DNA of 64,000 bases from Edaphochlamys debaryana (Eukaryota > Chlorophyta > Chlorophyceae > Chlamydomonadales): NCBI GenBank assembly GCA_016858145.1, contig JAEHOE010000259.1, forward strand, positions 1 to 64,000, given 5' to 3'. Position numbers and translations under genes: made by a program. The notes beneath the pieces were generated by a model. It ran no database searches. It saw only the letters and a list, made by a program, of their open reading frames with translations, and had not been told where the DNA came from. Positions 1 to 12,500 of this stretch are shown piece by piece (position 1 is the first letter of the stretch; each line of letters starts with the position of its first letter).

Positions 1-823
1 TCCCGCAGGCCGCGTTGCCGTCAGGCATGGGTGTACGTACGGCTCAGTGGCAGAGGCGGCTTGGGCACCCACAGCCGTCAGGAGGCTGGCACGGGGGAGG
101 CCTCGCCGGGGGAGGGAAGGGCGCGCGGAGGGCCACCCGGTGGGGCGCAGGGCGCTGCGGGGCGCGCAAGGCAATAGGCAAGAGGACACACGTCTCGGCC
201 CTTCGGCGCCCGTGCCTGCGGTGACCGCCGAGCTGTTGCAACGGCGGAGCGGGCGAGGCGCAGGTCGCGAATGGCGGGACGGCCTGAGGAGGGGTTTGCG
301 AGAGGCGGGCTAAGGGGGCTGGCTGCGCTGGTAGCAGGAGGGGAGGGAGGGGCCGGAGGCAGGGCGCACGCGGGGGGCAGCCATCGCAGTCGAGACTGGC
401 TGAGTCGGAGTTGCTCCCGAGTCGGAGTGCGCAGCGGGAGCGGGGTGGGGGCTGTGGGGCGGGGGGGTGGCGGACGACGGCGCTGGCACCAGCGGGGTGG
501 GGCGAGGCGCCACGGCTCCCAGCGGCCGGCTGTGGCCCCTCCCCGCTGCACCCCCTCCACCCTCCTCCCCCGTTTCCTGGCGCCGCATGTCTGTACCGCG
601 CTGCCACACACCCCCACCCCCACCCTCCCACTCACCCCCCAACACACCAACCTCACCGCGGCGGGATCCCTTAGCCGCAGCCGGCCTTCCGCCGAGCTGA
701 CGCTTCCCTGGCTCACACGATCAGCCCTTCACCAACCCCATCCCATCCCGGCCGCCGCCTTATCGTTTCCCGCTCGAAAAAGCACCCCACCCCACCCACC
801 TCCCCACCCACCCCCGCCCTCAG
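1..823. other. Unassigned 5' sequence, probably intron of the CCDC146-like gene
   Basis: No exon could be supported here. The sequence ends in a C-rich tract and a cag acceptor at 821-823, directly before the first recognisable coiled-coil exon, so at least the last part is intron. Open frames exist on both strands but are Arg/Gly/Pro-rich translations of GC-rich DNA without coiled-coil character. An upstream exon inside this stretch cannot be excluded. Confidence 0.5.
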
Positions 824-3800
824 GTCCCGGCTGGCGCTGGTGTCTGACGACCTGGCGGTGCTGGGCGAGGCCAAGGCCGTGGAGCGAGCCAACCTGGTCA
901 AGATAGACCCGCTGCCGGACAAGGCGCGGAGGCAGGCGGAGGCGGTGGGGGCCATTCTAAAAAGCGTGCAGGTGGGGTGGGGGTGGGGGGTGGCGGGGAG
1001 GGAGAGGGGGGGTAGAGGCGGGGTGCGGGGGGAGGGAGGGCGAGGAGGGGTGCAGGAGCTGGGCTGGGGGCAGAGGGGCTGGCGGTGAGGGCGCACAGCC
1101 CAGGGAGGGCGCTGGGGGGGCCGGAGGCAGCGCAGGTGGAGTGCGGAGGTGGCGGCGGGTTGCATCCCTGACCCCGGAGCCCATCCCAACACGCTCTCCT
1201 CCACCCCCCCTTGTCTCCCCCCTTCCTCCCCCCCCCAGGGCCAGCTGGACTCCATGAACGCTCGCTACGCGGAGCACGAGACGCAGTGGCGCAACGCCTC
1301 GGCGCGGGAGCGGGAGCTGCAGGAGGAGCACACGCGCCTGCTCACGGCGCTGGAGAGGGGCAGGGTGCAGGTGGGGGGGGGCGGGGAGGGGGCGGGGAGG
1401 CAGGGGGTGTTGGGGGTGCCCGCGTGGACTCGCCCTCGGCCCGGGCCAGGCTAGCCGGCTCGGGGCGGGGAAGGGGGGGGGGGGCATTGAGCGGGGGGGG
1501 GGGGGTAAGAAGCCGGGTCCCCTCACTCCTCAACACCCGGCATGCACCTCTTCACGCTCGCTGTTTGGCGTAGGTTGATTAACGCTCATCACCCCTCCGT
1601 CCCTCCGCCTCCCTCCCCCCCCTCCTCCCCCCCATCAGGTTGAGGGCAAGGCCCGGCACGCCGACGACATCCGCAAGGACGTGGAGTTGGCGTCCATAGA
1701 GGCGGACAAGATCCTGGGGGACCAGGTGGAGCTGGACCTCCGGGTCAAGGTGGGGGGGGGGAGGGGGGGGGGAAGGGAGGGGCAGTGGGCTGATGGATTG
1801 GGGGGTTGGCGTCGTGCTCCCCGCCCTGCTGCTGGCCAGTCAACGCAATCCTTCCTGAGCCCAAGCCTACGCCCCATCTTTCCCGTCCCCTGCTCACCCC
1901 ACCCCACCCCACCCCCACCTCCAATGCCCCGAAAATCACCCCCCCCTTACCCCCCTCCTCAGCTTCAAACACCCCCACCCTCCACTCCCCCCCCCCCCTA
2001 CACACCCCCCTCCAGAACCTGGCCGTGGAGCTCAAGGCCGAGAGCGACACGCTCAACCGGCGGCAGCGCGAGAAGGAGCTCATGCTGCGGCAGTACCGGG
2101 TGGCGGAGGCGGCGCTCAAGGACGCGAGGGACGCACTGCCCAACCTCAAGTTCCAGGTGGGGGGGGGGGAGGGGGAAGCGTTTGGGACAGAAAGGGGAGC
2201 TGGGAGGCGAGGCGCGAGCCCGGGGATCACCTCGGGCGGTGCCCTCACCTCACCAGCCCCTCTGTGCATGGGCGCACGCCTGCGCCTGCTTCGCAGCCGC
2301 ATCCCGCTCCCCCCCTTCTCCCCCCCAACCCCCACGCACCCTAACCCCCTCCAACCTCGCCCCCCCCACACACACCACCCCCCCCTCCCCCCCCCCCCCA
2401 GGTGGAGCAGCTGCACCGGGACGTGGGCGCGCTGGAGGCCCGGCGGCGCTCGCAGTCGCGGGACCTTGCGGACGTGAAGCGGGAGCTGGACATCCAGATG
2501 GCGGCCTTCCTGGGGGAGGAGGCGGAGGGGAAGGACAAGCTGGCGATGTTCCAGATGACGTACAAGGAGGTGGGATCAGGGGGGGAACGGGGGGAGGGGG
2601 GGAGGTGTTGGGGGGGGAAGGGAGGGAGGAGGGGGTCAAGGGGAGGGAGGGAGGGAGGGGGGGGAGGGGGAATGGCAAGGCAGCTGGGTGCTGGGCTGAA
2701 GGGCGGGGGCGGCCCTCGGACACTCGCGTCCTGACTGTCCCTCTCGTTCCCTTCCAGGTCGCTGCGCTGGAGTCGGAGCTGGCGGCTCTGAAGCGGGAGG
2801 AGTCCGAGCGGGACATGATCCTGCGGGACCTGGGCAGCCAGAGGGACAGGTGGGAGGGGTGGGGGGGGGCTTGCGGTGGGGGGGGGGAAAGGGGGGGATG
2901 CTGTGGGAGGTAGTGTGCGCGGTCTGGTGATCCTCCTTGGGCGACTGCTGCGGACAGCGGCGGCCGCGGCCTTTCCCCGCGCCTCCTCCCCACCCTCCCC
3001 ACTGCCCCCTACCGCTCCGGCAATCCCACGAACAACTCGACGCTCTCCCGCTTATCAGCTTCAAACATCCACTGCCCCCACCCACCCACCTCCCCTCTCA
3101 ACCACCCACCCAGGGTTGCCCTGTCCATCGCCCAGAAGCTGTCCAAGGTCAAGGACGTGCAGATGGCCTCCCGCATCAAGGAGGTGGAGCTGGCGGAGCT
3201 CAAGAAGATCCGCCGCGAGGTGGGCCGCCGCATCCGCGACTTCGAGAAGCTGTACGACCTGGTCAAGAACCAGCGCAACAAGTTCGTCAACCTCATCCAG
3301 GTGGGGGGGGGGGGTTAAGAGGGGGAGGAAGGGAAGGAGGGGGACACAAGGGGGGGAGGGGGAAGGGAGAGAGGGGAGCGCCATTCCTTGCATCCACCGT
3401 GGCCTTGCTCTCACCATGCTGAACGTGCTCCTCCCCCCGTCGCCTTCCCCCCCCTCCCCCCCCCTCCCCCCTCCCCCCCCCTACCCCCTCCGTCCCCCCC
3501 CAGGCCGCCAGCCAGTCCACCACAGAGATGAAGGACAAGCTCAAGGTGCTGCAGAACGAGCTGGACATCCTGCAGAACGAGGTGGGGGGGAGGGGGAGGG
3601 AAAAGGGGAGGGGGAGGAGGGGTGTGTGTGTCCTGAGGATGTGTGGGAGCGGGGAGGGGCCGTGGAGGTCTGGGACAACAAGGGCCGGCAAAGTCACCCG
3701 ACCTTACTCAACGCATACCCTCCCTCCTCCCCTCTACACCCCCTCTTCCCTCCCCCCCCCCACCCCCCAGGTGGGCGTCAAGGACAAGCTCCTGCAGCAG

Positions 3801-6724
3801 CAGCACACGCAGCATGCCGCCAACATCGCGGAGCGGGACCAGCTGCGCGTGGAGCTGGGGCGGCTGGGCATGGTGTTCAGGGAGAGGCAGGCGGTGGTGG
3901 ACGAGCAGATCGCAGAGGTACGGCAGGGAGATGGTGTCTGGAGGGGCGGAGGGAGGGCGGAAGGGAGGGTTGGGAGGGGGCGGGGGGCCTTCGAGGGCAG
4001 GAGGGAGCGCGGGCATGGGCATGTCAACAGCTTGCGTGCTGGTGAAGGACGGTGTGTTCTGGCATCCACCCCACCCCACCCCACCCCACCCCACCCCCTC
4101 TACCCCCCCTCTACCCCCCCTCTACCCCCCCCCCCCCAGGTCGACAAGCTCAACGCCATCATCAACGGCTGCGAGAAGGAGATGCTGCGGCTCAAGAAGC
4201 AGTACGAGCTGGTCATAGAGGCGCGGAACTACACGGGTGGGGGCCTGGGGGCGGGGGGGGGGGGGGGCTGATGGGGATGGGGAGGGCACAGCACCACATG
4301 GGCCCTGCACGCGGGCCCACATGTGGGCTGGGTCTTGCTCCCTCTCTTGACCCAGCGTCACCCTGTCCGCCTAATGGCCTCCCTGCTGACCCCCCTCCCC
4401 CCCCCCCAAAGGCATCATGCTGGTGGATCGCAACGATGAGCTGTGCGTGCTGTACGAGAAGTCCAACATCCAGGAGGAGGTCATCCGGGGGGGCCGGCTG
4501 GAGCTGAGGAGGAGGGAGGACGAGATCAGGTGCGGACCGCTGCACAGCGCCGGGTCTGCCCCTGCCCTCCCGCTACTCCTTTCCCCTTCATCAGCGCAGC
4601 CCCTCTCCCCATCACACCTCCCAGCAGCCCCGCGAGCCCCGCAGTAGGCCCTGTCCCCTGTTCCCTCATGCCCCCCCCCCAACCAACCCCCAACCAACCC
4701 CCAAATCCCCCCCCCCCCTATCCATGCAAGGTTTCCATGGCGTCAGCGCGATCCCGCTCGGCAACAAACACCCAACCAACCCCCAAATCCCCCACCCCAC
4801 CCCACCCCACCCCAGGCTGCTCAACCTGGAGGTGTCCGAGCTGCAGCGCTCCATCGGCGTCACGCAGCGCCTGGTGCCCTCCGTCCCCCTGCTGGACACG
4901 GACGTGGCCTCGCTGCAGCGGGCGCTGTTCGAGGCGCGGCGCGAGGCCGAGGCGCTGAGCCTGGCGCTGGAGAACCCGGGCAACCAGAGCCGCTGGCGGC
5001 TGCTGGAGGGCAAGATACCGGACCGGGAGGAGCTGAGCGCCAAGATCCAGGTGGGGGGGAGGGGAGGTGGGGTCGGGGTTTTCCTTGTGAGAATGGCGTG
5101 AGGGGTTGGCGTGTGGGGATGGCGTGAGGGGTTGGCGTGTGGGCTTGGTCTCCGGGGGTGCAAAGAGGCAGGAGACTTGGTGGGCATGCTTGACCCGTGC
5201 CCGCACCCCGTGCCCGTTCCCTGCTCCTCTCCCCTCCCCCCCCCAGGCCCTGGAGGAGCGGCTCAACGACAAGAAGGAGCAGCTGCTGGAGAAGGAGCTC
5301 ATCCTGGAGGAGATCACATCGCTGTCGGACAAGCTGAGGGTGCAGGTGTGTGGAGGGGGGGTGCTGCTGGGGGGCGATTGAGGGGAGCCAGGCGCCTCCG
5401 CTTCTACCGCTCCCCGACCTGCCGGCCCTGGCTGGCGCTACCCCTGCCTGCCGGGCGCCCCACGCGGCCCCACTTCCCCGCCCAATGCACCCGTCTCAAG
5501 CCCCCTCGCACCCCCATCGCACCCCCTCCCCACCCTCCCAAAGGCCGCCGAGGGCCGCGCCGACACCCTGGAGCTGGCCCAGCGCGTTAACGAGTACGCG
5601 TCCAAGCTGCGGGCCGTGACGCGCAAGATCATGGCCACGGTGTCGGAGCTGTCCATGTACCAGGTGGGGGGGGGGAGGGGAGGGGACGGGAGGGGAGGGG
5701 AAGTGGGTCACTGAGCCCCGCTCAGCCCATGGCCAGCCCCTGTGCTCACCCACCCCCGTATCCCCCCCCCAGGCCTCCGCCCTCAAGCTGGGCGCCGAGC
5801 GGGAGGAGCTGGACGCAGCGGTGGCGGTGGCCCGGCAGCGGCTGGAGGGGGGGGAGCCGCCCACAGACGATGCGGAGCGGGAGTGGATGCGGTGCGTGGG
5901 GGGGTGGGGGGCGGATGAGAGGGGGGGACAGCAGAGCCCTCAGGACGGGTGCCCGCGGCAGAGGGAAGTGGCGGAGCACCCTCATGTACGGTCACCTCCT
6001 GTTTCCACTCTTCCTCCTTACCCTGGCCCCCTCTCTCCCATCCCACCCCTACCCCTACCCCAACCCCCCCCCGCCCCCGCCCCCCCGAAGGCTGGAGCGC
6101 GAGCGCTACACGGTGTCGGCTCTGTCCGAGGAGCGGCGGGCCGTCAGCGAGGCCCTGGACGCCCGGGTCAGCGAGGTGCAGTCCACGGCAGGCGAGTGCG
6201 GGGGGGGGAGGGGGCCATGGGAAAGGGGGGGGAGGAAGGGAGGGGGCGAGAGACGGGGGAGCGCTGCAAAGTCTGGGGGGAGGTGGCAGCACGCGTCGGG
6301 CCTCGTGCTGCCAGCGCTGCAAGAGCTGAGCCCAGTGTTGCCAACGTCCCCTCCACCCCATCCACCTCCCCCCCAGAGCCCCGCCCCAACGCCTACATCC
6401 CCGAGACTCTGGGCATCCCCAAGCCCTACGGCTCCTTCGCGCCCTTCAAGCCCCAGGCAAGCGCCCGCGCCTGGGCTCTGCGTCGCGCGCGCGCTGTGCC
6501 TAGCTCACCCACACGCTGAGGCGGTGGACGGTGGACCCCACACGCCCGCGCCTCCTCAGTTGTACCCCTCCTATCCCGCTCCGCCCCACCCCCTTCTGCC
6601 TCGACCAACCTCGTTCTCTCCGAACCGCCCACTCACCCCTCACTCCCCCCCCCTCTACCCTCAGGAGCCCGGGTCCACGATGCGGCACATACGCAAGCCC
6701 GTGCCCAAGGAGGTGGTCATCTAG
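824..6724 (+). CDS. MBO2: CCDC146/MBO2-type axonemal coiled-coil protein (5'-partial)
   Basis: Exons: 824-971, 1239-1370, 1639-1749, 2016-2156, 2402-2569, 2758-2849, 3114-3300, 3504-3581, 3771-3917, 4140-4236, 4412-4529, 4816-5050, 5247-5345, 5544-5663, 5773-5891, 6091-6191, 6377-6456, 6665-6724 (stop TAG). They join in frame to 743 residues. Nearly the whole product is charged heptad-like coiled coil (for example ELKAESDTLNRRQREKELML), ending in a Pro-rich tail with PNAYIPETLGIPKPYG and MRHIRKPV, which I recognise as the CCDC146 C-terminus. CCDC146 is the animal counterpart of Chlamydomonas MBO2, a flagellar protein needed for the normal asymmetric waveform. The family is about 950 aa, so roughly 200 N-terminal residues lie upstream. 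The last two introns use GC donors. The family assignment is from memory of conserved C-terminal motifs, not a search; another ciliary coiled-coil protein is the alternative. Confidence 0.78.
6192..6664 (+). other. Two consecutive GC-AG introns at the 3' end of the CCDC146-like gene
   Basis: Intron 6192-6376 starts gcgagt and intron 6457-6664 starts gcaagc; both end in ag. Only these GC donors keep the frame through VQSTA-EPRPN and FKPQ-EPGST. The only GT near the first, at 6196, shifts the frame. GC-AG introns are a known minor class, so two in a row is unusual but plausible. Confidence 0.75.
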
Positions 6725-9500
6725 GGGGGGGAGGGGAGGGGGAGGAGGGGAGGGGGCCTGGGGGGGAAGGAAGGTGGCGTGCACAATGGGCTCGGGGGCA
6801 GTGCTGGACCGGGTGGGAGGTTTGCAGTGGGGGTACTCTGGCGGAAGGGCTTCCGGGCGTGGTGGGAGGTGTGGAAGGACAGGCGGGCGTGGCCGCATGG
6901 GCAAAGGATATCACCGTGAGTGGCATTTGCGCGCCCGTGCCGAAGCAGAGGGCAGGGCCCAGGGGGGGGCATGCGGGCGGAGCGCACGGCTGCACGCAGC
7001 GGGTGGCGCGGCGGAGCAGCAGGCTGTTCCTGTGGCCCTGTGCGGCCTTGTAACCGAGGACTCGAACGACGAGGGGCGGACGCAGCCCTGGACGCAGCTC
7101 GGATGACATGCAGCTGCCATCTGCCATCTGGTGCGGATGAGGGCATAGACCCCCCGCACTACATGAGCTGCCCGTCGCCATGTCGCTCCTCCTCTCTGTT
7201 GCGTTGGGCACAGCCTATTCGCGGCCAGCTGCATCCAGAACCCCAAGCAAGCCACGAGGCTATGTAGCACTACACGGAGCGGTATGCCTGAAGTCCCTGG
7301 CTCGGGAGGAGCCTTCGCGTCGGTTCTCAGCCTCAGCTGGCTGGCCCACTCACGGCCCGCCTGAGCCCCAGCACCCTGAGCGGCACCCAGGCGGCTACGC
7401 TTCACAGGTCTTTTGCATCGGCCAACAGAATGCGATGCCATCACACCGCGGCACTACGCCCCGTTGTCTATACTAACCCTGAGCGGCAGAGTGGGCCGCG
7501 CTTGGGGCAGGTGGGGACATGTAACAAGTGGGCAGGTAGGGGTGGGGGTCTCGGGGATGTGACAGCAGGTGCAGTGCGGGACTGCAGGTTGACACAGCTG
7601 CCCTGACGCCCCCGTGCATCGCCGTCACCAAGGACTTGCCCGCAGCAACTTCCACCGTCCCAACCGCCAACCGCCAGAACGGCCCCTCGCGTCCGACTGC
7701 GGGCTGTGGCCGAGCTCGTGGAGCTGGGTGGGGCAGACCACACGCAGCACACACGCCTAATCCATTCGCCACGAACCCATCTCTCCAGCCCCCCGCCCCC
7801 CACCCATCGCGACGCGGCCCCCCTCGGCCCGCCTGACCCGATCACTCGAAGCTTCCTCGCCTTTCCCGCCCCCCCCTCGGCACGCATCGCGCCCCGTCGT
7901 CGTCCGGACTACCGGTCAGCTGCATAGCACAGACCCTCTCAGCCCGACTGCATTACTCGTTGCTTGACTCGTCGCTTGACCGGCGGGTGGGCCAGACCCG
8001 GCTAGCTGCACGTCGCTTTGCCCCCCTCGGCCTCCCGCACTGGGTCTGCCAACCCTGGGGTCTAAAGCAAAGCGCAATGGGGTCGGCACGAGCACGAACA
8101 CGAACACCAGCGCCAACACCAGCAGCACTAGGCTGCCACAGCCGCTCTGACGCGTTGCCGCAGATCGACCACGTCTCTAGCCAGGGGTGACGCGTGGTGG
8201 GGCCAGGCAATGGGACTAAATGGACCCACCGCGCCCCCCCCCCACAACACCCCGCCCTCGCCGCACTATGTCTCGACCCCAGCATAAAAAGCATGCGTAT
8301 CGACCCGGCACGCGCACGCGCACACGCAAAACTGCCGGCCGCACAGGGCTGCGGGGGCGGCAGCTGCACGGCTCACATGCCGACATGCTCCATGCACCAG
8401 CATTGGGTCCGGTTGGCATTGCCAGATATCTCGGCTATCTCAGTGCCTAAAGCCAGTGCCAGTATGGTTAGAGCCAAGACAGCGAAGACGGCGTCACAGC
8501 CTCACAGCACCCAGGACTGCCGTCCAGATTAGCCACAAGAAGAAAGTGACAGCTGTGCGACAAAGCCTGAGACTGGAGGGTTGGTGGACCGCATCTTCCA
8601 CGGAGAAGCCCCTTCCATCTCTTGCCCTCAACCTTCCTTATGGCTTCACTTCCATCATACCGAGCCCTTCGAAACGGGGGCGTAAAAGCACTGCCGACGC
8701 CCGTTGATGATTGATTTCTTTGGCCAAGTGCCACGTGTCCAAGCCCCGCACTGCGGTACGGTACGGCATACGACGGCATACGACGGCAGACAAGCTGCAG
8801 TGCTCAGACCCTCACTTAGGCAACACGGAACACTCGGGATGCGGGCCTCACGGGACCTCCCGCAGGTTGGGACTCACAGCCGTCCACTGGCCCGCCCAAC
8901 AAAGGGCGTGTGGAAACGACAATGGCATTAATCGCAGCCGCGCACTTCTAGGTCACAAAAGAAAGCGCCGGTTCTGGCCAGCCACGCGCAAAGGGCAAGG
9001 CCTTAGATTCAACGAACCCGCCCGAAGCACACCCCGCGCGCCATCCGAACCCTGATCCCTGCTCATTGCGAGGGCATGAGTAACAAACTACACCACGTGC
9101 TCGGCCCCCAGACTGCCAAGACGCTCGCCGGCCGACACGCCCGTGACAGGGGAAGCTTTAACCCGATACTACCAGTATCGCCCGCACAAGCCGCATTTGC
9201 TTGTACCGTATTCAATTCCGCCCGCCCCTACCGAACCGAAGACGAATAAACAGGCATTCCATACTAACCCGCAGGCTCTGGCCACAGCATTATGACTCCC
9301 GCACGCCAACCCTAAAGCGCGCCTCTTTATTCAATCCCGGCCAACCCTTTTCATCAAGAGGCGGACCCGCCTTCCTTGCACCACTCCCTCACTCTCAAAG
9401 ACCCCGCCACTGCTTAGCACCCTCACCGGCTCGCCACAGTGGCGCACCGCCCCTGCCGGCGCCAGCATCTCAGCCCTGCTGCGCCCGGCGGCGCCCCCGC
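6725..9500. other. Convergent intergenic region with the 3'UTRs of two genes
   Basis: This 2.8-kb stretch separates the stop of the CCDC146-like gene (+) from the stop of the kinase gene (-). It holds TGTAA signals at 7049 and 7519 and short tandem units (tacgacggca repeats near 8768-8790, cgaacac-type repeats near 8090-8115). I found no conserved protein, no convincing tRNA and no TGTAA on the minus strand near the kinase stop. Confidence 0.55.
7049..7053 (+). terminator. Candidate TGTAA poly(A) signal
   Basis: TGTAA is the standard chlorophyte polyadenylation signal. It lies 325 nt after the stop at 6724, a plausible 3'UTR length for a green alga. A second TGTAA occurs at 7519-7523. Confidence 0.5.
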
Positions 9501-12500
9501 CTACTGCCCCTGCCCCTGCCCCTGCGGCGGCCCGCAAGCCACCAGCAGGCGCTGCAGCACGGTGACCAGGGCGGCGGCGGTGGGGCGGGAACGGGGGTCG
9601 GAGGCCCAGCAGGCCTGGGCCAGCGACCTGCGGCGAGGCGAGGGGGGGGGGTTGGGGGTCGGGGGTTGGGGTGGGGGGTGGCAGGAGTCACTCACGTGTC
9701 GAGGGCCCTCGCCCGCTTGGCCAGCACGCTCTCCCCGGCGCTCGTCTTTGCACCGGGGCACCCTCCCACCCTCGCGCTCTGACGGCCCGTCACCGTCACC
9801 AGACCCAGGGCCAGCACACACGCACGCTTGTGTACTCGGCCTTTTGAGCGTCCAGACCAGAGCACTCGGAAGCATAGCCACGACACACCGCTTCCCCCTG
9901 GGTACTGTACCCAAGCACGCACCTGTAGGCCGAGGGCGTCTCGGCGGGGAAGGCGGGCCGCAGGCCCCGCTTGACCACATGGTACGGCAGCTTGTCGGGC
10001 GGTACACCGTCGTACACGGCCCCGCCCGTGAACACCTCCCACATGAGGATGCCTGCGCTTGCAGGGGGGGGGCAGGGGGGGAGGTGAGGGAGGCGGCTTG
10101 CGGTTCCCCTCTCCACGACCCTCGAACTCCACGCGACCCTTGCAGGGCTGCAACCCCTGGCGGGATGGGCACCCCCCAGCCCATCCCGCCACGTCCAGAC
10201 CCTCCCCCCCGCATACCCCTTTCCACCCCTCTGCACCACCCACTTATGTAAGCCTCCCCAGCACCCCAGAATTTCCCTTCAGCCTCCGTGCACTCGCCCC
10301 TTGCACCTTCCCCTCGCCTGCTCTCCAGCCCACGCGACCCTTGTACTCCCCCTTTCAAACCAGCCAGACCAGTCCGTCCCCTTCACCCCTGTCCACCCTG
10401 CACCCCCCCGTGCAACAGTCCCCCCCTCCCCACGCCCCCCCCCACCACGCACCGAACGAGTAAATGTCCACCGCCGAGTCCAGCGGGTGGCCCTTGCAGA
10501 ACATCTCGGGGGCCATGAAGGCGGGGGTGCCCACCGCGAACTCCAGGTTGAACGAGGGCCGCTGGCCCGAGCCGGGGGAGGGCTCCGACATGAGCCGGCA
10601 GCAGCCGAAGTCCGAGAGCTGGGGTGGGGGTGGGGGGAGGGCGGGGGCGGGGGCGTGGGGCGGGGGAGGGGCGGGGGAAGGGGACGGGGCGGAGGCAGGA
10701 GAGGTCAGTGGGTGAAGGGCTGCTCGTGGGTGGGGAGGACGGGGATCGGAGCGTGGGGGACGAGACACGAGAGGTCGGCGGGTGGTGGTGACGGTCGAAA
10801 GAGGCATGTACCGGTCGGCGGGCAGCGGGGTGGATACCTGTACACGTGCCCTCCCGGCCTGGCCCCGGCCCAGCCGCCTGCCCCACTCCCTCCTCCCCGC
10901 CTCCGACGGTTCACCCACCTTGGACACCCACCCTCGCGGGTCTCGCAGCGAGCTCTTGAGCAGTATGTTGGAGGGCTTGAGGTCGCAGTGCGCCAGGCGC
11001 AGCGCGTGCATGTGGCGCAGCGCCAGGGCGATCTCCATGAGCGTGGTGTAGATCTTCTGAGGGGGGAAGGGGGTTGAGGGGGAGGAGAGGGGGTATTGTT
11101 TCGAGCGTTCTGAGGAGGGAGAAGATGGGGGGGACGGGTTTGGACAGTTGGGCGTTGGGCGAGCCCGATGCATGGCGCCCGTTGGGGGCGGGTGGGCGTG
11201 GGGGGAAGGGGGGGTCCGTAAGCAGCCACCCTACGCGCTTGGGGTCGCGCCCGCCCCTCCAGCGCCCCCCGCTTGCCTGCATGTCGGGCTGGGCGGCCTC
11301 CCCTCGGAAGCAGCCCTTCTTTACGGCCTGCTTCAGGGAGCCTGCAGGGGGGGGGGAGGAGGCGGGAGGTGGTAAGCCAGCGCCTGGCCAGCGCAAGCTG
11401 CCAACAGCCATAAAACTAATGCCGCCCCAGACCATGCCCCTCCACCCTTTCTCCTCCTCCCGCTCCCCTTCCACCCCTCCCCTTCCAACCCCCCCCCCCT
11501 TCCACCCCTCCCCCCTCAGCACGCACCCGCGTCGCAGTACTCCATGCACAGCACCATGTTGGAGGGGCCCTGCACACCCCCGCCCCCGCCAGCCCCGCCC
11601 GCACCCCCGCCTCCAGCCCCTCCGCCCCCGGCCCCGCCTCCAGCCCCGCCCCGCGCCCGCGCCAGCAGGCGGTAGCGGTCGGGCTGCCCCGCGTACTCCA
11701 CCACCAGCACGTCCACGAAGCACGAGTAGACCTGGACGCTGCGGGGGCGAAAGAAAGGGAGGCGGTGGGGAGGGAGGGAGGGAGGGAGGGGTGTCGGCGC
11801 CTGTTCAAAAGTGGTCGGTGTCAGGGTGCGGAACTTCGAGGGCGGCGAGTGGGTGGTGCAGCCAAGGCTCGAGAGGGCCGGTCGCCGGGACCCGGCCTCT
11901 GCCTCTGCCCCTTCCTCACTCGTCCCCCCAAGGTCCCCCCAAGGCCCTCGGGCCCCCCCAAAGCATCCCCCAGGCCGCCCCCACCACATGGGGTGGCTGA
12001 TGGCTGTGGTGACGGCCAGCTCCGTGGCGTCCCGCTTGAGCACGCGGCGCAGCTTCACGGCGGCGCCCTCGTCATCGATGTCGTACACCTCGTCAGCGCC
12101 CTCCTCCGTGCCCACCACCTGGGGGAGGGGCCAGGAGGCAAGGGGGGGACAGGGTGCTGGTTGCGTAGCTGTGGCTGCCTTCCCTACACCCACTGTCCGT
12201 GCATGCACCCCGCAAGCCCGCCCATACACACACGCTCTCCCCCTCCCTCCCCTCCTCCCCTCCTCCCCGCCCCCCCCCACCTTGACCGCCACCTCCAGGC
12301 CGTGCAGGGTGCCGCAGAACACCACCCCCTGCCCCCCCTGCCCGATCTGACGCAGCAGCTCCACGCCCGCCAGGTCGTCCTGGAGCACCTCGCTGGGGGG
12401 GGGGGAGGATGTGTTGGGATGGGGGAGGGGGGTCGAAAGCGGGGTCCATGTGTGATGAAGAGCCGGGAAGGAGCTCCAGGATGGACTTGACTTTGCCGGC

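Noticed and set aside
310..716. Long minus-strand frames at the window start
   Set aside because: Pro/Arg-rich translations of C-runs without domain signal; the plus strand holds intron sequence there.
7058..7075. tRNA T-arm-like ggactcgaac (also near 19189)
   Set aside because: Flanking bases do not form the T stem and no acceptor or anticodon arm could be found.
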